DNA of 7,325 bases, from contig CAZTLI010000274.1 of assembly GCA_964614375.1 (NCBI GenBank), positions 1 to 7,325 of the forward strand. Reading direction: 5' to 3'. Made by a program: the position numbers and the translations under genes. The stretch's first letter is position 1, and each line of letters opens with the position of its first letter. Below are positions 1 through 7,038 of the stretch, piece by piece. Under the pieces are notes generated by a model that was given only the letters and a program-made list of their open reading frames with translations, was not told the DNA's origin and did no database searches. The stretch comes from CAZTLI01 sp964614375. Lineage in GTDB: Bacteria; Chloroflexota; Anaerolineae; Aggregatilineales; Phototrophicaceae.

Positions 1-499
1 TGACATCTGGCTCATTGTCCGGGCTTTCAAAATATTGGATGATACGCTGGAAATGTTCCTCCGTAATGACGAATTTCCCCTGTTGAGAAGTCGCTTCAGG
101 ATTTTCTGCTCGCTGCTTGAGGCGCTGTTGAATCACTGTCGGATGAGCCGTAACGTGTATGAAGCGCACCTGTACATTTTTCCGCATTCCAAAATCGCGT
201 AACTCTGCACGATTTTTCCGCATCATGTGAATGCCATCGAATATCACGCTGTGATTTTGGGCGAATAGCTTCTCAGCTACGATACCCATTGCTTCCAATG
301 TTTCAGTGCCGCTGTTGAAGTCATGTATCAGTCGTATCGCATCGGTTGATAGACACACAAATGGATAACGACTGCTCAAATCGGACACGATTGCGGACTT
401 ACCCGCGCATGGAAATCCAAATGTGGCGATAAGGCAGGGTTGCCGCCATTGCCTATCGGGATAAGTGATGGTCTTCAGTATGTCGTTTACTTTTGCCAT
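1..499 (-). CDS. P-loop kinase/ATPase of AAA_33 (zeta-toxin/polynucleotide-kinase-like) type, C-terminus cut by window edge
   Basis: Reading leftward from the ATG at 499-497 gives 166 open codons up to the window edge. Residues 28-35 form a Walker A loop, GFPCAGKS, after a hydrophobic strand (LIATF). LSTDAIR at 50-56 fits the substrate-side Asp/Arg motif of AAA_33 kinases, VIFDGIH at 85-91 fits the second strand with an acidic residue, and RLKQR at 126-130 resembles the Arg-rich lid. The end (FQRIIQYFESPDNEP) resembles the usual C-terminus of such proteins, so probably little is missing. The family phosphorylates small molecules, nucleic acid ends or sugars; the substrate cannot be told from this sequence. 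A ribosome binding site, AGGGGG, lies 5 nt before the ATG. Codon use differs from the neighbour: 5 of 14 isoleucines are ATA, against 1 of 15 in the adjacent peptidase, and the gene is visibly richer in A+T, which may indicate separate acquisition. It is divergent from the M19 gene. Confidence 0.82.
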   Translation of the reverse strand, partial: MAKVNDILKTITYPDRQWRQPCLIATFGFPCAGKSAIVSDLSSRYPFVCLSTDAIRLIHDFNSGTETLEAMGIVAEKLFAQNHSVIFDGIHMMRKNRAELRDFGMRKNVQVRFIHVTAHPTVIQQRLKQRAENPEATSQQGKFVITEEHFQRIIQYFESPDNEPDV

Positions 500-548
500 T
501 GAACCCCCTAACAACAAGCGTTCCGTCGCTGGTATATGACCATCTATT

Positions 549-577
549 TTGACACGTCCGTAGCGGTTCGTCATAAT
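549..577 (+). promoter_or_regulatory. SigA/sigma70-type promoter of the M19 dipeptidase gene
   Basis: A consensus -35 box TTGACA (549-554) is followed after exactly 17 bp by CATAAT (572-577), five of six matches to the -10 consensus. Transcription would begin near 584, giving a leader of about 29 nt. This is the best promoter in the window. No equally good promoter was found on the opposite strand for the divergent kinase gene. Confidence 0.75.
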
Positions 578-612
578 AGCGCCACATTTTTCTATACACA
601 CGGACTTCCACA

Positions 613-1674
613 ATGGCCTTCCCACCCATTTTTGACGGTCACAATGATACCCTATTGAATTTACACCTGCCGGGTCGTGGCGGCGGACGTTCGTTCTTTG
701 AACGCAGCGATACCGGACACATTGACTTGCCGCGCGCCAGAGAAGGGGGATTCGGTGGGGGATTTTTCGCCGTGTTTGTGCCGAATAACCGTGATGCGAG
801 TATTGCCGATATCACGAGTACCACACCGCCGCCGGACGAACTGCCGCCGCCTGTGCCTTTGACCGATGCGTCCCAATTTGTACTGGCGATGATGGCGCGC
901 TTGTTTCGGATTGAAGCCGAATCGGGTGGTCAAGTATGTGTCGTGCGAACAGCCGATGAATTGGAGACGTGTCTTCATAACGATGTGTTGGCGGCGATTT
1001 TGCACATCGAAGGCGCGGAAGCTATTGATACCAATCTTGATGCGCTGCATGTCTTTTATCAGGCGGGATTGCGTTCGTTGGGGCCAGTGTGGAGTCGGGC
1101 GAATAATTTTGGCGAAGGGGTGCCTTTTAAATTTCCGTCGTCCCCGAACACAGGTGCAGGGCTGACCGATGTCGGTAAAGCCTTAGTGCGCGAATGCAAT
1201 CAACTGGGGATTCTCGTTGACCTGTCTCACATCACCGAAAAAGGCTTCTGGGATGTCGCAGCGACGACAACCGCGCCACTGGTCGCCACTCACTCCAACG
1301 TCCATGCGCTGTGCCCATCACCCCGTAATCTGACCGATAAGCAGCTCGACGCGATTAAAGAGTCCGAAGGGATGGTTGGGTTAAATTTCGCGGTTGGATT
1401 TTTGCGCGAGGATGGGCAGTGGGGAGCAGGCGCAGATACACCCATTACAACGATGGTCGAACATATCCAATACATGGCGGAGCGGATGGGGATAGACTGT
1501 GTTGGCTTCGGTTCTGACTTTGATGGTGCGCGCGTGCCGGCTGACATTAAAGATGTTTCGGGATTGCCGCGCCTCTTGACCGCCCTATCGGAAGCGGGTT
1601 TTGATGACAATGACCTGCAAAAACTCGCCTATGCGAATTGGCTGCGCGTCCTGCGAAAGACATGGGGGTCGTAA
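613..1674 (+). CDS. M19-family zinc dipeptidase (membrane/renal dipeptidase-like)
   Basis: The 353-residue product has the full M19 signature. DGHND at 8-12 supplies the first metal ligands (H10, D12), HIEG at 131-134 supplies the bridging E133, DLSH at 203-206 gives H206, ATHSN at 225-229 gives H227, SPRN at 236-239 gives the substrate-binding arginine, and GSDFDG at 300-305 gives the catalytic aspartate. GLTDVGKALV at 183-192 is also typical. The family hydrolyses dipeptides with two zinc ions, often accepting a D-residue at the C-terminal position, so a role in peptide or cell-wall-fragment recycling is plausible. No signal peptide or membrane segment is present, so the enzyme is probably cytoplasmic despite the family name. 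A proline-rich loop (residues 72-83) departs from the core fold. The ATG lies 9 codons before the first metal ligand, leaving little room for another start. No clear Shine-Dalgarno sequence precedes it. Length is usual for bacterial members. Confidence 0.95.
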   Translation: MAFPPIFDGHNDTLLNLHLPGRGGGRSFFERSDTGHIDLPRAREGGFGGGFFAVFVPNNRDASIADITSTTPPPDELPPPVPLTDASQFVLAMMARLFRIEAESGGQVCVVRTADELETCLHNDVLAAILHIEGAEAIDTNLDALHVFYQAGLRSLGPVWSRANNFGEGVPFKFPSSPNTGAGLTDVGKALVRECNQLGILVDLSHITEKGFWDVAATTTAPLVATHSNVHALCPSPRNLTDKQLDAIKESEGMVGLNFAVGFLREDGQWGAGADTPITTMVEHIQYMAERMGIDCVGFGSDFDGARVPADIKDVSGLPRLLTALSEAGFDDNDLQKLAYANWLRVLRKTWGS

Positions 1675-1776
1675 CTGCCATATAAACGATATGATAGAAA
1701 CTCCGACAAAAATCAACCAGATGCCAGACTTTTGTGGTATTTTGGGTGAAAACGACATCATGGAGCAAAGTTGGCG

Positions 1777-2475
1777 ATGTTAGATGAGGCCATAGACTAT
1801 TTAAGTAAAGATGATGCTTTAGTCGCGATACAATACCTCAACGAACATGATGATCCCCTTGTGATTGCTCAAACCTATAACGAACTGGTACAACACCTCT
1901 ACTGGCAACTCAGAGACCTGCCCGGTCTCATTATTGTCGCCTATGCCGGGATGCAATATGGTCTGATGATGGCAGAACGCGCATCGGATAAAGTTGTGGC
2001 TGCCAAAATTAAAGGGGTAGTGAAGGCCATTTCCTATAATCTGGCGTCGTTCACATGGCCCGGTTGGAATGAGCCGGAACTAAGGATCGACCCGGTGGTG
2101 CAAAAAATAGGCCGCGACGCCGCCCGCACCAATCTGCGCCTGGCCTTTGAACTCAAGCGCGGGGATGATGCCCTGGCGCGTGCCTATTGGATGCTGGGCG
2201 CACAGGAATTGGCAGCGGGGCGATTGGACGAAGCCCGTAAGGAATTCAGTCGCGCGGCAAAATATGCGGCTTCGGCCCATGAAGACGATGAATCGCTATT
2301 GGCAGAGGGATTTGAGGAAGTCGTTAACCTGGTTGAAGACTCGGACGATGACGATGCCCGCAAGAAATTGACGAAAATAAAGGAGAAACTGGCGGGTGGT
2401 CAGCATGGCACAACCTACATTGACCAGCTCGACACGGCCTTGCGCGTCTTCGGCGGCGCGCCCGTGGCTGAATGA
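1777..2475 (+). CDS. TPR-like alpha-helical protein of unknown function
   Basis: The 232-residue soluble protein is predicted helical throughout and has no signal peptide or membrane helix. Residues 134-167 form one good tetratricopeptide repeat: the LG, G-RLDEA and F--A positions match the consensus (LG at 140-141, GRLDEA at 148-153, F157, A160). The N-terminal part (about 1-45) looks like a weaker helical hairpin. Between them lies a distinctive stretch SFTWPGWNEP (91-100) that may be a family marker. Residues 188-193 form an acidic cluster, SDSDDDD-like. TPR folds usually bind protein partners; no partner or reaction can be assigned. The start is ambiguous: ATG 1777 lies 11 nt after GGAG (1762-1765), while an in-frame TTG at 1771 lies 5 nt after it and would add two residues. 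The gene follows the dipeptidase by about 100 bp on the same strand with no terminator seen between them, so readthrough transcription is possible. Confidence 0.85.
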   Translation: MLDEAIDYLSKDDALVAIQYLNEHDDPLVIAQTYNELVQHLYWQLRDLPGLIIVAYAGMQYGLMMAERASDKVVAAKIKGVVKAISYNLASFTWPGWNEPELRIDPVVQKIGRDAARTNLRLAFELKRGDDALARAYWMLGAQELAAGRLDEARKEFSRAAKYAASAHEDDESLLAEGFEEVVNLVEDSDDDDARKKLTKIKEKLAGGQHGTTYIDQLDTALRVFGGAPVAE

Positions 2476-2584
2476 GGCCCTTTGCAAACTCAATACTTCG
2501 CTAATGCCCTATATACGCAATTATAATGCCAACGGTCTATACTACACTAACCCGTAATCTGTCATGCGGATACACATTTTCGAG

Positions 2585-2590
2585 TACAAT
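2585..2590 (+). promoter_or_regulatory. Possible -10 box of the first clpC gene
   Basis: TACAAT matches five of six -10 consensus positions and would give a start near 2597, about 57 nt before the clpC ATG. No convincing -35 box lies 16-18 bp upstream, so this may be a weak or activator-dependent promoter. A perfect TATAAT at 2522-2527 is an alternative but also lacks a -35 partner. Confidence 0.35.
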
Positions 2591-2605
2591 AGAGACAAAT
2601 ACCGG

Positions 2606-2625
2606 AAAGTTGCCCCATCAACTTT
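2606..2625 (+). promoter_or_regulatory. Inverted repeat / hairpin in the clpC leader
   Basis: AAAGTTG (2606-2612) and CAACTTT (2619-2625) are perfect 7-bp inverted arms around the 6-nt loop CCCCAT. The element lies between the candidate -10 box and the clpC start codon. It could be a protein operator just downstream of the transcription start or an mRNA hairpin ahead of the ribosome binding site. It is not followed by a T-run, so it is not a standard terminator. It does not match CIRCE or the CtsR heptad repeat. Confidence 0.5.
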
Positions 2626-2653
2626 TCGTAAGTGAGTGAGGATTGACGTTATC

Positions 2654-5164
2654 ATGATACAATTCGAACGCTTCACCGAACGCGCACAAGATGCGGCTGC
2701 CCGTGCCTATGAAATCCTGCAACGTTATGGGCATAATCAGGTCGATACCGAGCATATTTTGTTGGCGCTGTTGGAACAACCAGACGGGGTTATTCCGCAC
2801 ATTCTGGAACGCCTGAATGTGGATGTGAGTACAATCCGTGCCCGTGTGGACGAAATCTTGCGCCGCAGCCCACGTACCGCTGCAATTTATGGTCAAGGCG
2901 GGACCAATCAGGTATTCATTACGCCGCGTGTGAAGCAAATCATTGATTTAGCCAATAACGAGGCCAACCGCCTGCGCGATGAATATATCTCGACGGAGCA
3001 TATGTTCCTCGCCATCTTGAGCGAGAAGAATACCTCTGTCGCCAAAATCCTATCCGATGCAGGGATTACCCGCGAGAGGGTGGGCGATGCCATCAAAGAC
3101 CTTCGTGGCGGTCAACGAGTGACCGACCCCCAATCGGAAAGCCGCTATCGCACATTAGAAAAATACAGCCGTGACCTGACCCGTATGGCGCGCGAGGTCA
3201 AACTCGACCCGGTGATAGGGCGTGATGGCGAAATTTTGCGCGTGATCCAAATTCTCTGCCGGCGTACCAAGAACAATCCCGTGCTCATCGGTGAAGCGGG
3301 TGTTGGGAAGACGGCGATTGTTGAAGGCCTGGCGCAAAAAATTGCCAGTGGTGATGTGCCGGAAATTTTGCAAAATCGCCGCGTCATCAGCCTCGATTTG
3401 AGCGCGATGGTGGCGGGAAGCCGCTTTCGTGGTGAATTTGAAGAGCGCCTGAAAAGCGCGATTGAGGAAGTCCAGCGGTCACATGGTGAAATCATCCTCT
3501 TCATTGATGAACTGCATCAGGTCGTGGGTGCAGGCAACGCAGGGGGCGCGATGGACGCCGGCAATATGATGAAACCCGCCCTGGCGCGGGGTGAATTGCA
3601 ATGTGTTGGCGCGACGACGCTCGATGAATTCCGCAAATACATCGAAAAAGACAGCGCACTCGACCGCCGTTTTGCGCCTGTGTTCGTGGATGAACCGTCG
3701 GTTGAAGAGTCGATTGAAATGCTGCACGGCTTGCGTGACCGTTATGAAGCGCATCACAAAGTGACAATTTCCAACGATGCGATAGAGGCTGCTGTCCGGT
3801 TGGCAACCCGCTATGTCACAGACCGTAAACTGCCCGACAAAGCCATCGACCTGTTGGATGAGGCCGCTGCAAAATTGCGGGTGGCGTTGTATTCGATGCC
3901 GCCGGAATTGAAGGAAATGAAAGATGCCATTGACCGCCTGCAAATGGAAGAAGAAGCAGCGGGTCTCGCGCGTGACTATGAACGCGCTGCCGAATATAAG
4001 ATGCAGCGCTTGCAACTTGAGGAAGACTTCGAGCGGGCACGTTTTGTCTGGCAGCAGGAAAATACACTGGATGAAGTCGTTGACGCCGATGACATCGCGC
4101 AGGTGGTCGAACAATGGACAGGTATCCCTGTGCATCAAATGATGGAAACCGAAAGCGAGAAACTCCTGCGTATGGAAGAAGCCCTGCATGGACGGGTCAT
4201 TGGGCAGGACAAAGCGGTACAGGCTGTCGCCGACGCCATTCGACGCGCCCGCAGCGGCCTGAAAGACCCGCGTCGTCCCATTGGTTCATTCATCTTCCTG
4301 GGCAGCAGTGGTGTGGGTAAGACAGAACTGGCAAAAGCCCTGGCAGAATTCATGTTTGATGATGAAGAAGCGCTGGTGCGTGTCGATATGAGTGAATATC
4401 GCGAACAGCACACGGTCAGCCGCCTGTTCGGTGCGCCACCGGGTTATGTGGGTTATGAAGAGGGCGGTCAGCTCACCGAAGCGGTGCGTCGTCGCCCCTA
4501 TCGGGTGGTGTTGTTTGACGAAATCGAAAAAGCCCATCCCGATGTCTGGAATGCGCTGCTGCAAATCCTTGAGGATGGTCGCTTGACCGATGGACAGGGG
4601 CGGACAGTCGATTTTCGCAATACTGTCATCATCATGACCAGCAATCTGGGGACAGAATTCGTGCGCCGCGGTGGCGCGCTGGGCTTTGTCCAACCCGGCG
4701 ATACCCAGGCAGTAGCCGATCATCAGAATATCGAAAAAGCCATGCGCGAAACCTTCCGCCCCGAATTTCTCAACCGGATTGACGAAATCATCATCTTTGA
4801 GCCGTTGACACTACCGGATGTGGAACGGATTGTGGATTTGCACATGCGCGGCTTCGCCGAACGTCTGGGCGAATCGGGGTTGAATATCCATTTGACCGAA
4901 CCGGCGCGGAACTGGCTGGCGAAAAAGGGTTATGACCCCCAATATGGCGCGCGAATGCTGCGCCGAGTCGTGCAGCGTTATGTTGAAAATGCCCTGAGTG
5001 TGCAGCTATTGAAGGGTGATTTTAGTCCGGGTGATCTGGTGGTGATTGATGAAGTGGGCGATGAATTGGTCTTCGAGCGGCATGTCGATGAAATGACCGA
5101 TTATCTCAATGTGCCCCATCGCGAACCCGCCGATTTTCAGGATGAACACGCACCACAGGATTAA
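2654..5164 (+). CDS. clpC: ATP-dependent Clp protease ATP-binding subunit ClpC
   Basis: The 836-residue HSP100 unfoldase would form hexamers that thread proteins into ClpP. Two Clp N-domain repeats occupy about 3-150. ATPase domain 1 has Walker A GEAGVGKT (213-220), Walker B ILFIDE (281-286) and GATT sensor 1 (319-322). A short UVR-like middle segment (about 430-456) marks ClpC rather than ClpB, whose middle domain is much longer. Domain 2 has Walker A GSSGVGKT (550-557), pore-loop GYVG (597-600), Walker B VLFDE (619-623), sensor 1 TSN (662-664), an arginine finger in LNRID (706-710) and sensor 2 GAR (765-767). LGF at 676-678 is the expected ClpP-docking tripeptide. In pore loop 1 the usual KYRG is RFRG (257-260), keeping the aromatic. 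The tail after about 810 is acidic. An in-frame GTG at 2636 would add six residues, but ATG 2654 fits the family N-terminus (FERFTERA) and follows GAGGA (2638-2642) by 11 nt. No clpP lies in the window. Confidence 0.97.
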   Translation: MIQFERFTERAQDAAARAYEILQRYGHNQVDTEHILLALLEQPDGVIPHILERLNVDVSTIRARVDEILRRSPRTAAIYGQGGTNQVFITPRVKQIIDLANNEANRLRDEYISTEHMFLAILSEKNTSVAKILSDAGITRERVGDAIKDLRGGQRVTDPQSESRYRTLEKYSRDLTRMAREVKLDPVIGRDGEILRVIQILCRRTKNNPVLIGEAGVGKTAIVEGLAQKIASGDVPEILQNRRVISLDLSAMVAGSRFRGEFEERLKSAIEEVQRSHGEIILFIDELHQVVGAGNAGGAMDAGNMMKPALARGELQCVGATTLDEFRKYIEKDSALDRRFAPVFVDEPSVEESIEMLHGLRDRYEAHHKVTISNDAIEAAVRLATRYVTDRKLPDKAIDLLDEAAAKLRVALYSMPPELKEMKDAIDRLQMEEEAAGLARDYERAAEYKMQRLQLEEDFERARFVWQQENTLDEVVDADDIAQVVEQWTGIPVHQMMETESEKLLRMEEALHGRVIGQDKAVQAVADAIRRARSGLKDPRRPIGSFIFLGSSGVGKTELAKALAEFMFDDEEALVRVDMSEYREQHTVSRLFGAPPGYVGYEEGGQLTEAVRRRPYRVVLFDEIEKAHPDVWNALLQILEDGRLTDGQGRTVDFRNTVIIMTSNLGTEFVRRGGALGFVQPGDTQAVADHQNIEKAMRETFRPEFLNRIDEIIIFEPLTLPDVERIVDLHMRGFAERLGESGLNIHLTEPARNWLAKKGYDPQYGARMLRRVVQRYVENALSVQLLKGDFSPGDLVVIDEVGDELVFERHVDEMTDYLNVPHREPADFQDEHAPQD

Positions 5165-5197
5165 TATTCCGCGCTAAATGCGTACAATTCGTATGCG

Positions 5198-5232
5198 AAC
5201 GGGTGGTGATAAACCATCCGTTTTGCTTTTTT
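5198..5232 (+). terminator. Rho-independent terminator after clpC
   Basis: AACGGGTGG (5198-5206) pairs with CCATCCGTT (5214-5222) around a 7-nt loop, with one G-U wobble. The stem runs directly into a T-rich tract, TTTTGCTTTTTT (5221-5232). It begins 33 nt after the clpC stop codon and separates clpC from the S1 gene, which has its own promoter downstream. Confidence 0.85.
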
Positions 5233-5240
5233 CATTAGAT

Positions 5241-5262
5241 ATTAAGCGTCTATAGGCTTAAT
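5241..5262 (+). promoter_or_regulatory. Inverted repeat just upstream of the S1-gene promoter
   Basis: ATTAAGC (5241-5247) and GCTTAAT (5256-5262) are perfect 7-bp arms separated by 8 bp. The element ends 6 bp before the -35 box of the S1-gene promoter, where an activator or repressor dimer commonly sits. It starts after the T-tract of the clpC terminator and has no T-tract of its own, so it is not simply a second terminator. The binding protein is unknown. Confidence 0.45.
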
Positions 5263-5268
5263 TCTGGT

Positions 5269-5297
5269 TTGATTCTTTTGAAGGCCAACGGTATAAT
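5269..5297 (+). promoter_or_regulatory. SigA/sigma70-type promoter of the S1-domain gene
   Basis: TTGATT (5269-5274) and a perfect TATAAT (5292-5297) are separated by 17 bp. Transcription would begin near 5304, leaving a leader of about 34 nt before ATG 5338. The TTG that opens the longest reading frame of the S1 gene is part of this -35 box, which argues against the longer start. Confidence 0.75.
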
Positions 5298-5337
5298 GCG
5301 TCGCGTACCCACGAGCAGGTTAAGAGAGCCAGATTTC

Positions 5338-6798
5338 ATGGAAACAAACAAGTCAGAACTCAGCGAGCAGGAGGAGCAGATTGCTTCGCAGACTGAGTTG
5401 CCGCAAACTGAAACGGAAGCAGAAACCGATATGGTTGCTGATACCAGCGAAGAGACCTCTAATGGGGTCGGCGTAGCAAACGATGCACCAGAAATGGAAG
5501 GTGCAGACGTGCAAATGTCAACCGATGATGATCATGCGGATGATGACTATCGCCCCGACGATCACGACGATGAAGACGTTGTGAGCGCGACCGACCCGGA
5601 TGACGACGATAATGGTGGTGAATGGTTTCAGCCAGATGATGTGCCGAGCCAGCTAAAACGCGGACAGCTCATCACAGGCAAGATTACGCAAACCAGCCCG
5701 ACCACAATTCACGTCGATGTCGGCGCAAAGACCGACGGCGTTGTCCCGGGACGCGAACTCGAACGAATGACCCGGCAGGTGCTCGACTCGCTGCGTGTGG
5801 GCGAAGAAGTTGCTGTCTATGTGGTCAATCCTAACGATCACAATGGCAATATTCTCCTTTCGATCAATCGTGCGATGGAAGAATTGGATTGGCAGGAAGC
5901 CGAAGTCTATCGCAAGAGCAAAGAGGTCTATGAAGGGCATGTGGGTGGCTACAATAAAGGGGGCTTGATTGTCCGCTTTGGGCGCTTACGTGGGTTCGTA
6001 CCCCAGAGTCAAGTGAGCGATGAACGTCGTGCCTATATGACAGGCGATACCCCCGAAGAACGGTATGGCAAAATGGTCAACGATACTATCGGGGTGAAGG
6101 TGATGGAAGTTGACCGCAGTCGCAATCGGTTGATTCTGTCGGAGCGCGCCGCCTCGCGTGAACTGCGTGAAAAACGAAAAGCGGAATTAATCCATGAACT
6201 GACCGTTGGCGAAGTGCGCGATGGGGTTGTTGTCAGCCTTGAAGACTTTGGCGCGTTTGTCGATGTCGGCGGCGCAGAGGGGCTGGTGCATCTCACCGAA
6301 CTGTCATGGAAGCATGTGAATCATCCCCGTGAAGTCCTGCGCGTGGGGGCGAAGGTGCGGGTCGAAGTCATTAGCATAGACCCTGACCGCAAGCGGATTG
6401 GCCTGAGTGTTAAGCGGCAGTTGGCAGACCCCTGGGATGAAGTGGCGAGTGTGTATAATGTCGGGCAGTTGGTCGAGGGTGTGGTGACCAAGCTGACGAA
6501 GTTCGGCGCATTTTCGCAGCTTGCCGATGCTCAAGAGATTGAGGGCCTAATCCATATATCCGAATTGTCCGACCAGCGTATCAATCATCCGCGCGAAGTG
6601 GTCAATGTGGGCGATAAACTCACGCTGCGCGTCGTCAAGATTGATGTAAAAAATCGTCGGCTGGGTTTAAGCCTGAAACGGGTCAATTCTGCCGAATATC
6701 TCGACTTAGATTGGGCCATGGCAACCCGCGATACGACCACGCAGTCACAGTCTGATGAAGGCAGCGATGCCGCTGACGATTCCCATGGTGATGCTTAA
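5338..6798 (+). CDS. rpsA: 30S ribosomal protein S1-family protein with four S1 domains and an acidic N-terminus
   Basis: The 486-residue product has four tandem S1 OB-fold RNA-binding domains at about 106-177, 193-269, 287-359 and 374-447. Domains 3 and 4 are closest to consensus (EDFGAFVDVGGAEGLVHLTEL at 302-322 with GLSVKR at 355-360; TKFGAFSQL at 387-395, GLIHISEL at 403-410 and GLSLKR at 443-448). Four domains is the arrangement seen in many Gram-positive-type S1 proteins, against six in Escherichia coli. Members bind mRNA at the small ribosomal subunit and aid initiation; a ribosome-independent RNA-binding role cannot be excluded. Residues 1-105 are low-complexity and strongly acidic, with runs of aspartate between 63 and 92, and the C-terminal 25 residues are also acidic. 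ATG 5338 is preferred over TTG 5269 because the promoter lies between them; GAGAG (5324-5328) is a modest ribosome binding site 9 nt upstream. Terminators on both sides imply a single-gene transcript. Confidence 0.9.
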   Translation: METNKSELSEQEEQIASQTELPQTETEAETDMVADTSEETSNGVGVANDAPEMEGADVQMSTDDDHADDDYRPDDHDDEDVVSATDPDDDDNGGEWFQPDDVPSQLKRGQLITGKITQTSPTTIHVDVGAKTDGVVPGRELERMTRQVLDSLRVGEEVAVYVVNPNDHNGNILLSINRAMEELDWQEAEVYRKSKEVYEGHVGGYNKGGLIVRFGRLRGFVPQSQVSDERRAYMTGDTPEERYGKMVNDTIGVKVMEVDRSRNRLILSERAASRELREKRKAELIHELTVGEVRDGVVVSLEDFGAFVDVGGAEGLVHLTELSWKHVNHPREVLRVGAKVRVEVISIDPDRKRIGLSVKRQLADPWDEVASVYNVGQLVEGVVTKLTKFGAFSQLADAQEIEGLIHISELSDQRINHPREVVNVGDKLTLRVVKIDVKNRRLGLSLKRVNSAEYLDLDWAMATRDTTTQSQSDEGSDAADDSHGDA

Positions 6799-6830
6799 GA
6801 AAATCCTACCTTAATTGAATAGCCATCTAT

Positions 6831-6873
6831 AAACAGGGGTTGGGTATGTGCTCCTGTTTTGATTTTTCTTAAC
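6831..6873 (+). terminator. Rho-independent terminator after the S1-domain gene
   Basis: AAACAGGGG (6831-6839) pairs with CTCCTGTTT (6851-6859), with one G-U wobble, around an 11-nt loop. A T-rich tract, TTTTGATTTTTCTT, follows. It begins 33 nt after the stop codon. Confidence 0.8.
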
Positions 6874-6876
6874 GAA

Positions 6877-6934
6877 ATTGTTAGCGATTGCAGCTAAAAT
6901 GAAGATAGCGGCGACATCACAGAAAGCTAACGAT
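6877..6934 (+). other. Possible RNA stem in the intergenic region
   Basis: ATTGTTAGC (6877-6885) can pair with GCTAACGAT (6926-6934) over 9 bp with a single G-U wobble, enclosing 40 nt. A shorter competing pair, TTAGC with GCTAA (6881-6885 and 6893-6897), uses the same left arm, so two alternative folds are possible. No promoter or terminator clearly defines a transcript here. Confidence 0.25.
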
Positions 6935-7038
6935 AAGCCGAGCTATTCTAACAAAGTATTGATACCATTTGCTGTGGAACTGTGCTAGAGTGATAAGTAC
7001 AAAAATCAGGGTTTTCAGTGGGTTGGTTATAACAGCTT

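Noticed and set aside
1679..1693. Small inverted repeat CATAT/ATATG after the dipeptidase stop codon, considered as a terminator.
   Set aside because: Only 5 bp, all A/T but one pair, and no T-run follows.
2636..2653. Longer start for ClpC at GTG 2636.
   Set aside because: No Shine-Dalgarno sequence precedes it, the GAGGA that could serve ATG 2654 overlaps it, and the added residues do not resemble ClpC N-termini.
2476..2653. Search for CIRCE or CtsR-type operators upstream of clpC.
   Set aside because: No TTAGCACTC/GAGTGCTAA pair and no tandem GGTCAAA heptads found here or in front of the second clpC-type gene.
3479..4189. A 236-codon frame on the minus strand inside clpC, with several similar shorter ones.
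   Set aside because: Antisense shadow of a well-conserved coding region; no recognisable domain and no ribosome binding site of note.
5269..5337. Longer N-terminus for the S1 protein from TTG 5269.
   Set aside because: The TTG is the -35 box of a good promoter and the -10 box TATAAT lies inside the extension, so this part is unlikely to be in the mRNA.
6899..6988. A 29-codon reading frame beginning MKIAATSQKANDK; the AND segment recalls a tmRNA proteolysis tag.
   Set aside because: No ribosome binding site, no usual tag ending (Ala-Ala), and no tRNA-like domain nearby. Probably chance.
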